Source of the DNA: Protopterus annectens
Lineage: Eukaryota > Chordata > Ceratodontiformes > Protopteridae
Direction: 5' to 3'
NCBI RefSeq assembly: GCF_019279795.1
Contig: NC_056732.1
Location: 176,484,825 to 176,548,824 of the forward strand
Length of the DNA stretch: 64,000 bases
Numbering within the stretch: the first letter of the stretch is position 1; every line of letters begins with the position of its first letter. Positions 33,577-44,139 of this stretch are shown one piece after another. The notes below the pieces were generated by a model, which saw only the letters and a list, made by a program, of their open reading frames with translations, ran no database searches and was not told the DNA's origin. The translations under genes were made by a program, and so were the position numbers.

Positions 33577-34089
33577 GATGCTGAGTGTGCAGATTGGTGT
33601 GATGAGGGAAATGATTGTTCTGAGCTATGATACAGAATCAAAATTGCCAAGACATGGTTGTGTCTAATTATGGTGGCTGCCAAAAAAGCAACTACTAGAA
33701 AATGGAAATCAAAATCTAAACCAACTATACTAGAAGTAGTGAATATAATAACAGAGATAAAACAACTGGAATTGAGATCTTTAGAAAAGGGTAGGAGAAA
33801 TCTACATAGGAAAATATGGGAATTGTGGGAACAGTACATACAGGGGAGGAATGAGATTTAAAAGAAGGCAGGACTTAAGTGAGCTATGTAATGTTTGACT
33901 GAAAATGACTAGGTAGATTATAAGTGATGTTTAATGTTTGTAACTGGGAGTGTGTCAGTATGGTTTGTGATATAAAATGCTTGCAACTAGGATTGTGTTG
34001 GTGTGGTTTGTTTTCATTTATATAAATGTATGATTGCCTATGTCATAAGTGTTGCCTTAATAAAGATATTTCTTGTTTAAAAAAAAACA
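33577..34089 (+). mobile_element. L1-type LINE 3' end, 5'-truncated copy
   Basis: About 510 bp of the same L1 family as 11770-17880 but on the plus strand. The last ORF2 codons (KSKPTILEVV then ELWEQYIQGRNEI and TAA at 33859-33861) are open for 67 codons. The 3' UTR follows, with two internal near-repeats (AATGTTTGTAACTGGGAGTGTG and AATGCTTGCAACTAGGATTGTG), an AATAAAG signal at about 34058-34064 and a short A tail at 34079-34087. This copy served as the reference for ordering the split copy. Confidence 0.8.
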
Positions 34090-34250
34090 TGAGCACTGTA
34101 GCACTTTATGCAGGCAGGTTATAAACTATAGCAACTGTTTGCAACATTTGTAGCAAGCAGTTTGCTACAGTTTAAAAAGATGATTTTTTTATACGAAATC
34201 ATGAAAACTACAGTGCTAGTGTGTAGAAACTGTAGCAACTGAAACCCCAC
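34084..34250 (+). repeat. TTGCTACAG-rich repeat, right unit
   Basis: Direct repeat of 33490-33576 (AACATGAGCACTGTAGC, TATAGCAACTGTTTGC, GTAGCAAGCAGTTTGCTACAG), extended to about 34240 with further CTGTAGCAAC words. The L1 fragment lies between the two units. Confidence 0.6.
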
Positions 34251-34544
34251 TAATTGCGGACATGCACATTTCAGCCTTTCTCTTGACCTTGTCAGGATGG
34301 CATAAGTGGATGGCTTAGACATACTTTAGAAACACTGGCCCATAACTTGCAGAGTTTGGCTTTATTGGCCCGAATGTAATCATGAAGACTTAAAAAGTGA
34401 AAAAGTCATGGACATTCAGAAGTCATGTAGCTGAAATACTTGATGTCCTTAAGGGGCCGTTTGCATATATCCCACGGACCTCCATTACAGGAGGTTTAAG
34501 GTATCACACTGTGAAAGTTCTACTTTGCTTGGGTTTCTCTATAT

Positions 34545-35057
34545 GGGTCTACTTCATATGATCGAAGTTTCATTTGACTGAAGTTCATTTGACTGAGACC
34601 AGTATAACCTAAAGTTCATAAAACCAAAAACTCACTTGACTGAAACTCATAACACTGACACCATACAATGCTAAATTTCAACATAGTAGTATCAGTGTGT
34701 ATAAGGTAAGTAAAAGCTATATGCCCTTTTCCTACTGTAGTGCGATCCTGGAGTTAGTATATAGTTAGGAGGGTGTGGGGGGCACAGCAACCCCACCTAT
34801 TTTAAATATTTTGAACCACAGACATGGATACTTACAAGTCCAATAAATTACTCTTTTCAGAACAGAATATATACCCAAACTATGTGATTATAAACATGAT
34901 TACTGTTGTTGGTTTGTTTTTTTAAGTTTGTTATGTTTCTTATTTTTTTATTTTTGTTTCACGAAAGTGCATTTTGGGTGAAAAAGCACTTTCGCAAAAC
35001 TGTGCATGAGTGTTTGTGTTTCGTTAAATAGTGATTTTGGTAAATAGTCCTAGATCC

Positions 35058-35060
<3 letters not shown>
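34545..35060. repeat. Possible degenerate foldback element
   Basis: Starts ATATGGGTCTACTT and ends near 35050 with TCCTAGATCCATATA, roughly inverse. Inside are repeats of TTTGACTGA (34570-34640) and a clear hairpin, CGAAAGTGC (34961-34969) with GCACTTTCG (34985-34994). The internal match between arms is weak, so this is tentative. Confidence 0.35.

Positions 35061-35130
<70 letters not shown>
35055..35130. repeat. (TA)n microsatellite
   Basis: About 70 bp of TA repeats that end exactly where the ERV 3' LTR starts on the plus strand. The other flank of the provirus (46961 onward) is a CA repeat. Confidence 0.97.
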
Positions 35131-35133
<3 letters not shown>

Positions 35134-35263
35134 TAAGTCATGCATTACTTTAAGAATGAAGACAGATACAGTTCTTTCTCTCTTTCAGTGACTTTTATTA
35201 ACTACAGTACACACGTGCGGGAGCCTCATGGAAAGTACCAGGGAGACTCCCAGAACAAAGGAA
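35131..35263 (-). repeat. ERV 3' LTR, 3' portion
   Basis: Matches 46502-46636 with about five differences and borders the (TA)n repeat. It is separated from the rest of the LTR by the CR1. The terminal bases are TAC rather than TGT, so the LTR end is slightly altered. Confidence 0.92.
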
Positions 35264-35574
35264 CAAAGGAGCTCTCTGACCATGTAGCCCAGGCTGGTAT
35301 ATCCCTGACCTTGAGTAGCATCTTGCCCTCACCAAGAATGATGCCACAGTATAAAGACAAAATGATCAGTTTCAACAATTGGCTAAAGTATTGGTGTCAT
35401 TCAAAAGGGATCCAGTGTCTGTCAGCCTGGGATGACATGCTCGACAAACCACGTTGCTTCGCCAGGGACGGCTTGCACCTGTCACCCTTAGGCTTTCGTA
35501 TACTGGCCAAGGCTCTTGCCACCCCCATAGTGCCTTTTTTAGGCAAGGCTCAAAGGACAAACCCACCTCCATAG
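35264..35574 (+). pseudogene. CR1 ORF1, C-terminal esterase block
   Basis: The end of ORF1 only: SDHVAQAGISLTLSSILPSP, then CFARDGLHLSPLGFRILAKA (about 35455-35515), which holds the Asp-x-x-His block of SGNH hydrolases in good form, ending with a stop at about 35572-35574. The Ser and GxND blocks are absent because the element is 5' truncated here. The frame is joined by chance to LTR sequence upstream. Confidence 0.85.
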
Positions 35575-35594
35575 ACAACCCAAAGATAAAAAAC

Positions 35595-38397
35595 TAAAGG
35601 TAATGCTACTCAATGCTAGAAGTCTAAACCTCAAGATGCACACACTCGAGACTCTCCTCAGTATGGAGAAAATCGATGCCTGTGCAGTAACAGAAACCTG
35701 GTTCAAGGCTCCTGAGAGCACCCCAGCACTACCAGGTTATAACTCATACCATACATTTCGGCCCCAAAACTCGGACCGAAGCACAAAAGGAGGGGAGTAT
35801 CTATATTCATCAAAGATACCTACACCTCCAGGTTAGTGGCACTGCACGAAGCATCGGAAACCATCTATGTGCAACTAACAGTGGGCAAAACTGCCTTTCA
35901 GTTTGTAGCCTGCTACAGAACACCCTCCCTATTACAGGAACCCCACTTGGCATTCCTGAGAACACTGGAGAATATGAAGGTCTCTCCAAACACTATGTTA
36001 TTGAGTGACTTCAACTACCCAAACATTGATTGGGAAAACTACTCAAGCCCAAACACTCTCGCCCAACGGTTCCTTGAATTTATAAACTCTAACGCAATGG
36101 AACAACTGGTCACCACTCCCACAAGATTGAACAACATATTGCACCTGGTCATCACCAACATGGGGACTCTATGTTCCACACCAGAGGTAAACCCCTCATT
36201 GGTAAGATCAGACCATAAACAAATTTCCCTGGACATCCATATCCTGTCTCCACCCCCAGCCAAGGAAATCACTGTAAAGAATTTCTCAAAAGCCAACTTT
36301 GCACTTCTCAAGAATGAGGTGGAATCCTTTAAAGCCCCTGGGCCAGAGGATAATACAGCCTTATCCGCAGAATCCTTTACAAATGCATTCTATGAGCACC
36401 TGCAAGAATGCATGGATTGTGCTATCCCAAATAAAACCAAGACTCACTCCTCCAAAAACAGGAGACCGGTCTGGTGGACCCCGGCCATAAATAAGCTATA
36501 CAACAGAAGGAGGAAGCTACTACATGACAGAGCAAAATCCCAAAAAGGGAAGGCATCTCTGATCAGTATTAGCAAGAAACTTCGATCCCTCATAAAATCA
36601 TCAAAGGCCAGTTTCGAAAGAAAAATTGCCTAGACAATAAAGATAATCACAAGGCCTTCTTTAGTTATGTCAGGAACATGGGCAGAAACTCCCAGATATG
36701 CTCTGAATTGTTGCATAACGGTACAAAATATACCGAACCTACAGACATAGCCAACATCCTGGCAGACAGATTCAGTGCAAACTCCCCCCCTTCCCCCCCA
36801 TAGGAGCAAACGCCTATCCCAACTGAATGTAACCTCCCTGACATCACAGATGCACAGGTGAAAGCTGCCCTCTCCAAAGCAAAAAACACAGCATCTATGG
36901 GACCGGACGGTGTCCCAGGCTGTGTCTTACACGAGCTCCAAGAAGAACTGAACCCTCACATTAAGTCACTGTTCAAACATAGCCTTACTACAGGATATGT
37001 ACCCAAAGAATGGTGTACAGCTACAGTGGTCCCACTCCACAAAGGCAGTGCCACAGTGGACCCCGCAAACTATCGCCCCATAAGCCTGACTAGTCAGGTC
37101 TGTAAAGCTATGGAGCATATTATCATGGAACTCATAAACAAAGACATTGGGAGCCTCCAGACACTGGACCCTACCCAATTCGGCTTTGTTAAGGGCAGAT
37201 CTTACCTCTTAAACCTAGTTGATTTCTTTGAAACAGTTACCAAAGCCATAGATGAGAGCAAGGTAGTCCACACAGCCTACCTGGACCTCGCAAAAGCCTT
37301 CGACACAATAACCCACTCGGGCATCATAAATAAGCTTACCAGCTTAAATATCAACCCCTATATCACAAGATGGGTTGCAAACTGGCAATGGAGATAGAAC
37401 CCACATGGTCAGAATCACAGGTGCCATGTCCGAATCCAAACCAGTTACAAGTGGCGTCCCACAGGGCTCAGTTCTGGGGCCTCTCTTGTTTGGTATATAC
37501 TTCTTTGAGGTTCAGGCCAACACGGGGGGATTATGGCTGACAAAGTTCACAGATGACTGCAAACTGGGGGCCATAATCGAATCTCCAGCTGACACAAGCG
37601 TCCTCCAAAAGGGTCTCACAGAGACGGATGCTTGGTGCCAGAGCCACGGCCTCAAGCTAAATGCTAAAACGTGCATAGTCATCCCCTTTGGGAAAAACAA
37701 GGTGCCCACAAATTACCACATAGGTGGTAATCCATTAAGTACGGAAGAAGTAATTAGAGATTTGGGGACCAACGTAGATAGTAATCTCTCCTTTGATAAT
37801 CACATTGCCAAAGTGGTTAGAAAGACCTTCTATATAGCTGACCTTATCACGAAAGGGCTCGCATCTAGATCAAGAGAGGTCATTGTGCCCCTCTACTCAT
37901 CACTCATCAGGCCCATAATTGAATACAATGCCCCTTTTGGGATGTACCTTACCCGACACCTGCAGCAACTGGAGAGACACCAAAAGTACCTCACCAAGAG
38001 GATCATGGGCTACAAACAGATGTCCTATGCAGCTCGACTAAAGAAACTCCAGCTCTATTCAGTTGCTTACTGCCTACTCAGAGGCGATCTATGCCTGATG
38101 TACAAAGCCATGTCAATCCCAGAATTAATGGACATGTTCCACCTCAAAAAATCCAAGTCCCTTAGAGCTACATGCTCCAGGGACCTAAACCTCAGCACAA
38201 AAATAAATAGGACATGCTGGAGGGACAGATTCATTTCCCAGATGCTCCCCTCACTCTGGAATAGAATCCCAATCCATGTTAGACATAGCCCCTCGCTGAC
38301 CCTCTTCAAGCAAAATTTGGACGCGTGGATGGGAAATTGCAAATTCACCCCTGGGATCTCTCCTGTGTCCCTGCTAGACAGAGGCACAGTAAACTAA
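35595..38397 (+). pseudogene. CR1 ORF2: APE endonuclease plus reverse transcriptase, few breaks
   Basis: The endonuclease (35595-36300) has KVMLLNARSLN, CAVTETWFKAPE, LLSDFNYPNIDW (Ser where Gly is usual) and VRSDHKQISLD. The linker ends with a TAG at 36631-36633. RT (36858-38397) has SMGPDGVPGCVLHELQEE, WCTATVVPLHKGS, NYRPISLTSQVCKAMEHI, AYLDLAKAFDTITHSG, SGVPQGSVLGPLLFGIYF and the catalytic KFTDDCKLGAIIES (about 37543-37584), then the C-terminal domain to a stop at 38395-38397. Breaks are limited to frameshifts near 35800 and 36785-36800 (C runs), one stop at 36631, and a short deletion near 37376. About 930 codons. It nicks and copies into target DNA in the family. Confidence 0.9.
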
Positions 38398-38537
38398 TCT
38401 TAAAAGGGTACCTTCTGTGACCTACTTTACAGAGGCACAGTAGGCTAATCTAATAGGGAGGCGGAAGCCAAATACACTCTGGCTAGGCTTATAAATGCCC
38501 TAGGGCAGATAGCCTAGTATCTACCTATGAACCTATG

Positions 38538-38872
38538 AACAAGCTTAAATACTGGTGATATTGCTGACAGTACAGAAATATAAAATTGAACCTATCAGAT
38601 CATTACACAGGGCAATTAACCAATCAAAATTTTACCTGTAAACATAAGACAATTCACATCATCATATTTCTAGGGAGAAAAGAAAATCGGATATACTTCC
38701 ATAAAAGGCACATTTCCTGCTTTCAGGCAGATTCTTGTTTGTTCAGTATTTTTCCATTATTCACAGTTCAGAGTTCACAAAAAAGCAACTACACTCAGTG
38801 CATTACAGTTTATGCAAACTGTCACATACCCAATTCCCTTGAAACACATGTTTTGGCCATTCATATTCTACA
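38538..38872 (-). repeat. ERV 3' LTR, 5' portion
   Basis: Matches 46625-46960 with scattered differences, including a small length change near 38775-38785. It is broken at about 38537 by the CR1 insertion. Confidence 0.92.
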
Positions 38873-40410
38873 ATCCCCCATTTGATGCTGTGTAAGCATC
38901 ACCATGTAACCTGTCATACATTTGCCACAAATCTAACATAACCATGCTACTAGTCTTTTCATCATTGGGAGACATTTTCATTTCATGATCTATAGTCATG
39001 GTTGCAGGCATATAAAACTTAGGCACTTTTTTCACAGCTTTTGAAGACATTAATTTTAAAATCAGTGCTTTGATTAGAAATAAGACAATGAAAGCAACAA
39101 TTGCTAATACTGCAGTTAACAAAATCAACTTCAACAGTCCACCTCCCCAACCTGAGAACAGGTTGGTTAACCAAGCCCATGTTGAGCTATCAGCCTCTTT
39201 GGCTTCTGAGAGTTTGGAAATTCTCTGGATCAGTTCAAGTTGACTTTCAATTTCATGCTGATTGTCAGGAATAAACGTACAGCACTCCTCCTGGATTAAA
39301 GCGCAAGTTCCTCCTTTCACCACTAGGGTGAAATCGAGGGCCATACGATTTTGTATTACTACAGCCCTCATAGCAGTCAGTTCATCAGTTACTAATTCTA
39401 AGGCAGAAAATGTAGCATTGCTCAAAATTTCGGGCAGTTTAGATAACTTTCTCAGTTCCCAAATTGATTTTACTGCTCCATATGACAGAATTATACCAAT
39501 CCATGATATGATGTCATCACCCAAGTCCATATGGGATAGTCCTTTGGTACTAGCATGAGCTAAGTCATGATGATAGATCCAGGAAGCATCAACTTTGCCT
39601 ACCAGATTGGTAGGCTTCTTGACCTCTCAAACATTCCAAATTTTACCCTTAGGTAATGTGTATACATGTCGGATAGCTGGAAATAGATAACCCAAGATAC
39701 AGCTGCCAGACCAGTTTCCTGGTAGCTATTTATATGCTTTTCATCCGCACACAAAATAACAGTTCTCTACTTTAATGGTGATATTAATAGACTTATAGTA
39801 GTTCCCAATATTTTGCCGCCCTTCGAACATTTTCCAATAAACAGTTTCTATTTTCTTGTAAAAGTTAGCTATAGTGTTTTTGACAATTCTTGATATAGGT
39901 GAGAAATCTGTTACACAACCCCATATAGTGCAGTTATATACCACTGTTTTGTTGCAATGGATCCACCCTACTCTGATTTTATCAAGTTTCTGGAAGCACA
40001 CAGTTCCATTTTGATGGGCAGACAACTGCAATGCTACTTTGTGTTTTGAAATAACTCTTGATGTGTGGTAAATCAGATGTCGAGTCTCTTCAATCCCTAA
40101 AGGAACTATATTTAGCATCAATCCCCCATGAACTGTAGGAATGGCAGTGCAGATCCAGCAATTGGAGACATTAAGGGATGATGCATAAGTATATTTTATA
40201 GCTTGGTAGGTATTGAATGGTGGATGCCATGCAGTTCATTTGGCATGAGGTGTTACTGTAGTGGAAAATAAAAATGGCCACAGCAGAAATATGAGAACAA
40301 CAAAAAGAACCACCAAAATAGTTCTACAGTACTTCAGTGGAAATGGTGGTTGCGATGGATTAGTATTGGAATGAAGGAATGTTCTGATTGGAGAAGTCTC
40401 AGACATTATC
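38868..40410 (-). pseudogene. ERV env remnant (surface and transmembrane parts)
   Basis: A Met in the frame at 40448-40236 (MSETSPIRTF) precedes a hydrophobic signal-like segment (LVVLFVVLIFLLW), overlapping the end of pol as is common. A surface-subunit piece lies at 40121-39741. The transmembrane piece is open from 39530 to 38868 with a gamma-type CX6CC motif (CALIQEECC, about 39300), a long hydrophobic membrane anchor (about 39130-39050) and a cytoplasmic tail; its stop overlaps the first bases of the LTR. Stops between 40236-40121 and 39741-39530 break it. Confidence 0.85.
38873..38886 (-). promoter_or_regulatory. ERV polypurine tract
   Basis: Reads AAATGGGGGAT on the minus strand directly before the LTR start TGTAGAAT at 38872, the expected place for the plus-strand primer of reverse transcription. 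Confidence 0.75.
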
Positions 40411-43400
40411 TGGTGCAGAAACAATATGGCTTCGAGTATGGGAAGCAATAGGTGGAGATTCCAGAGCTGTGAAAGGTAGAGGTGTTTGATCTTCAGAAGG
40501 AATGACTTTCTTAACGTGCAAGATGTGAACCCAGGTTGGTGAGCCTTGTAATCGTACTGCTAAAGAGGTTGTCAATAGAAGCAGGTAAGGCCCCTTCCAA
40601 TGAGGTTGCAATGCCGTTTTTCTGGAGAAAGACTTTATGTACACCCAATCACCTGGTTGTAGTGTAGAAGACGTGAAAGGATCAGGGTTATGTTGTGCCA
40701 CTGCTACCTGGCGATGATAACACTGTAAGAAAGAAACAAGAGAAGTGTAATATACAACAACATCATGATCAAAGGTATCGTACTCAGAAAATTGCAGTGA
40801 TGGAGTCATGGGCATACGCATAGGATGGCCCATTAGAATTTCATGAGGAGAAAGACCTTTAGTAGGATGTACCTGTGCTCTCATACAGAGCAATGCTAGT
40901 GGCAAGGCCTGTACCCAGGTGAGGCCCGTTTCAGTAGTTATTTTTGCTAGTCTAGTTTTTAGAGTTTGATTCATGCGTTCTATGATTCCAGATGCTTGCT
41001 GTCGATATGGGCAATGAAATTTTAGTGTGATGCCCAACATAGTACACAGTGAGTCAATTAATTGAGCTGTAAAATGTGTTCCACGATCTGAATAAATATA
41101 ACAAGGAACACCAAATCGAGGTATAAAATCATAACAAAGTTTCTTAGCAACAGAGATTGCATCATTTTTCACACAAAGGTATGCTTCTAACCATCCAGAA
41201 AAAACATCAACAACAGTTAAAAGATATTTAAAACATGCACAAAGAGGTAATTCAATAAAATCCTATTGTAAAGCACAAAATGGTCCCAATGGTTTTGGCA
41301 AGGGTTGTGCGAGAGCCATTGTGCCTTTAGAAATATTGTACTGTAAACAAATAGAGCACATGCTCACAAAGTGCTGTACAGAAACAGAAAGCTTTGGGGC
41401 AAACCAATCCTTTTAGATTTGTTTAATTAAAGCTTGTACCCCAACATGGACTGGCAAATGATAAGCTTTAATGAGTGAATTTAGCATGGATAGCGGGCAG
41501 ACCAGTCTGCCATCTGGGTGTTGCCAAATTAAATCAGAGCGTTTGAAACAATTTTGAGCCAGCCATGTTTTTCTTTCTGATTCTGAAACCTCATTCTGTA
41601 AAGCTTTTAGCACAGTTTCGTCAAAAGTTTTAATTGTCTGTAATGGCTGCAGAAAGTGACCCTGAACAGTTTGTGAGAAAGCAGCCTGTTTAGCAGCCCA
41701 GTCAGCAAAATTATTGCCCTTACTTTTGAAAGTGTTGTTGGATTGATGGGCTGCACATTTAACAACAGCAGTTTCAGAAGGTAACAATAAGTCTTGTAAT
41801 AAATTATTGATATAGTAATGGTTTTTAATGGGTGTTCCGGAGGATGTTAAGAACCCTCATTCTTTCCATAATATGCCAAAATCATGAACAACACCATGGC
41901 CATAACGGGAATCAGTATAAATAGTAACAGACTTGTCTTTGGCTAGTTTGCATGCATGTGATAATGCCACTAATTCCGCGGCCCGAGCGGAGGCACCTGT
42001 AGGTAGTCGAGCTGACTGTAATACTTCAGTTGGTGTGCAGACTGACAAAGCAACTTGAATTTTCCGGAGTTTGTTCTTAGACAGGATCCATCAATGAAAA
42101 GAACTAAATCAGGATTTTGCAAAGGAGTATCAAATAAATGCAACCTAGGAGAAAGAACAGAGTTAACTACTAACACACAATCATGTGATTCGCCCTCGTC
42201 TGAGGTTGGTATTAAAGAGGCAGGGTTCAGTGGTGGGCAGCATTTAATTTGTAAAGCAGGATTTCCCATTAGGCTTATTTCATACTTTGTAAGGCATGCA
42301 TTTGAAAGATATTGTGTTTTAGTTTTTAGAAGCAAGGTTTGAACAGCATGTGGGACTGCTAGTACAGTGTCATGTCCCAGGGTTAGTGGAGCTGCCATGT
42401 CTACTAAGACAGCAGCAGCTGTCACAGCCTGTAAGCAAGCTGGATAACCGAAAGCAACTGGATCCAATTGGGTACTATAGTAAGCAATTGGTCGGTATCC
42501 ACCAGTGCGTTGCTGGGTTAAGAGACCCAGAGCAGTTTTATTTTGTTCGCAACAAAAGAAAACAAAAGGTTTAGAATAATCTGGTAACCCCAAGGCAGGA
42601 GGATTTACTAGGACTGTTTTGATTGCCTGAAAAGCCTCATCATGTTGTGATGTCCAGGGTAGAGGGTCTGTAATGTCCTTTTTCAAGAGTTGCAATAGAG
42701 GGGTGGTAATTTCTGAAAAGTTAGACACCCACTGCCTGCAGTATCCTGCTAGACCAAGAAACCCTCTAAGTTGCCTTTGGGTGACAGGACGAGGTGCAGT
42801 CTGAATAGAACTAATATGGTTCGGGAGTATCCGGCGAGAACCCATTTCAATTATATGCCCCAAATACTGTACTTTATATTGACAATATTGTAATTTGGTT
42901 TTATTTACTTTAAATCTTTGTGCAGCTAAAAATTTCAACACTAAAAGAGAATCTTCCTTACAAGCGTTACTGTCCGGGGAGGCTATAAGCATATCGTTCA
43001 CGTATTGGACTAAAACTGAATGTGACAGTAGTTGTAAATCTTGTAATTGCCTATGCATTTCTCTGGAAAATAAAGTAGGGCATTCTACATACCCCTGGGG
43101 CAATCACGTCCAGGTGTACTGTTGCCCTTTGTAGGTAAAAGCGAACAAATATTGACTATCAGGATGTACTGGGATAGAGAAAAAAGCTGATGAAATATCT
43201 ATTACTGTAAAACATTTAGCTGTGGGTGGGATACAGCTTAAAATAGTAGCGGGGTTTGTCACAATTGGGAAGACAGGTATAACTGCTTTGTTAACTTCCC
43301 GTAAGTCTTGTACAAATCTGTAAGCTTGTTTACCAGGTTTCTTTACTGGTAATATTGGAGTATTACATGGGCTTGTGGTGGGTACTATTATTCCTTGCTG

Positions 43401-43724
43401 TGCTAGTGCAGAAATAACAGGGGCTATACCAGAAATAGCCTCAGCTGTTAGAGAGTACTGTGGTACTCACGGTAACTTTGCTCCAGGTTTTAAAGTTATT
43501 TTTACAGGGATAGCTGAAGTCAAAAATCCTACATCATTATCATAAGTTGTCCACAAGTAAGAGGGTAGGGAATGTAAGTCTTCATGTCTGTTAGTGTCTG
43601 ACTGAGTACACATTGATTGCAATGTGATGGTATCATCCAAGGCTGCTAAAGTAGTGTCCTGTTGGTCTGAAGGTACTTGGAGATAAACTCCATCAGCTGT
43701 GCAGAAAATGGTGGCCCCTATTTT
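40399..43724 (-). pseudogene. ERV pol remnant: RT, RNase H, integrase
   Basis: RT spans about 43560-42500, with an LPQGY motif (about 43103) and the active-site box reading YVNDM (about 43004-42990), Asn at 42996-42998 where the first catalytic Asp is expected. RNase H follows, with LFIDGSC (about 42095) and IYTDSRYG in a second frame (about 41915). Integrase has the HHCC region (about 41450-41360), IYSDRGTHF (about 41110), ASGIIERMNQTLK (about 40990-40950) with the catalytic Glu, and a C-terminal LQPHWKGPYLL motif (about 40610), the GPY/F type of gamma-like viruses. Several stops and frame changes (near 43105, 42050, 41800, 41420, 41175) make it non-coding. Confidence 0.88.
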
Positions 43725-44021
43725 TCACAACAAGTCTCTTCCTAATAAATTTAAAGGTGCTGAGGGTCCTACTAAAAAGGCATGATTATCCTGTAATGGT
43801 CCCAAAGTTATTGGGACAGGGACGGTTTCAGAATACTCGATAGGTATACCAGAGACACCTACTCCTTTAGTTACTTTATTAGAAAGTGGAATATTAACGG
43901 CCGTTTTACTGGTTAACATAGATTTAGTTGCTCCGGTATCAATCAAAAATGGATATGGTTTATTTTTAACCAGTAACATAACATGTGGTCCATCCTGATC
44001 AACAGGAAGGAAAGGGTACAA
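43725..44021 (-). pseudogene. ERV protease remnant
   Basis: A 98-codon frame carries the aspartic protease active-site motif LIDTGAT (about 43945-43925) and, near the end, LNLLGRDLL, the usual C-terminal GRD motif of retroviral proteases. Size and both motifs fit a complete protease domain, but it is in a different frame from gag and is followed by a stop at 43725. Confidence 0.85.
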
Positions 44022-44139
44022 CTGCTGTTGTTTTTGTTCAGGGAACCTTCATTGTGGTTGCTGTCAGTGATTTGGCGTCCATTTAGAATTCCATTGTTGT
44101 GGCACCTCAGTGTATGGCACAGGTTGTTCAGCCAAATAT

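Larger units (their letters stand above)
35264..38537 (+). mobile_element. CR1-type LINE, near-complete ORF2, inserted in ERV LTR
   Basis: A 3.3-kb plus-strand CR1, starting inside ORF1 and running to an intact 3' end (ACCTATGA repeated twice at 38523-38538). It is the youngest-looking LINE in the window, since it splits the LTR of an already inserted provirus. GAACAAAG appears twice in a row at the left junction and GAACAAG is at the right junction, so a short target duplication is possible but ambiguous. Confidence 0.92.
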
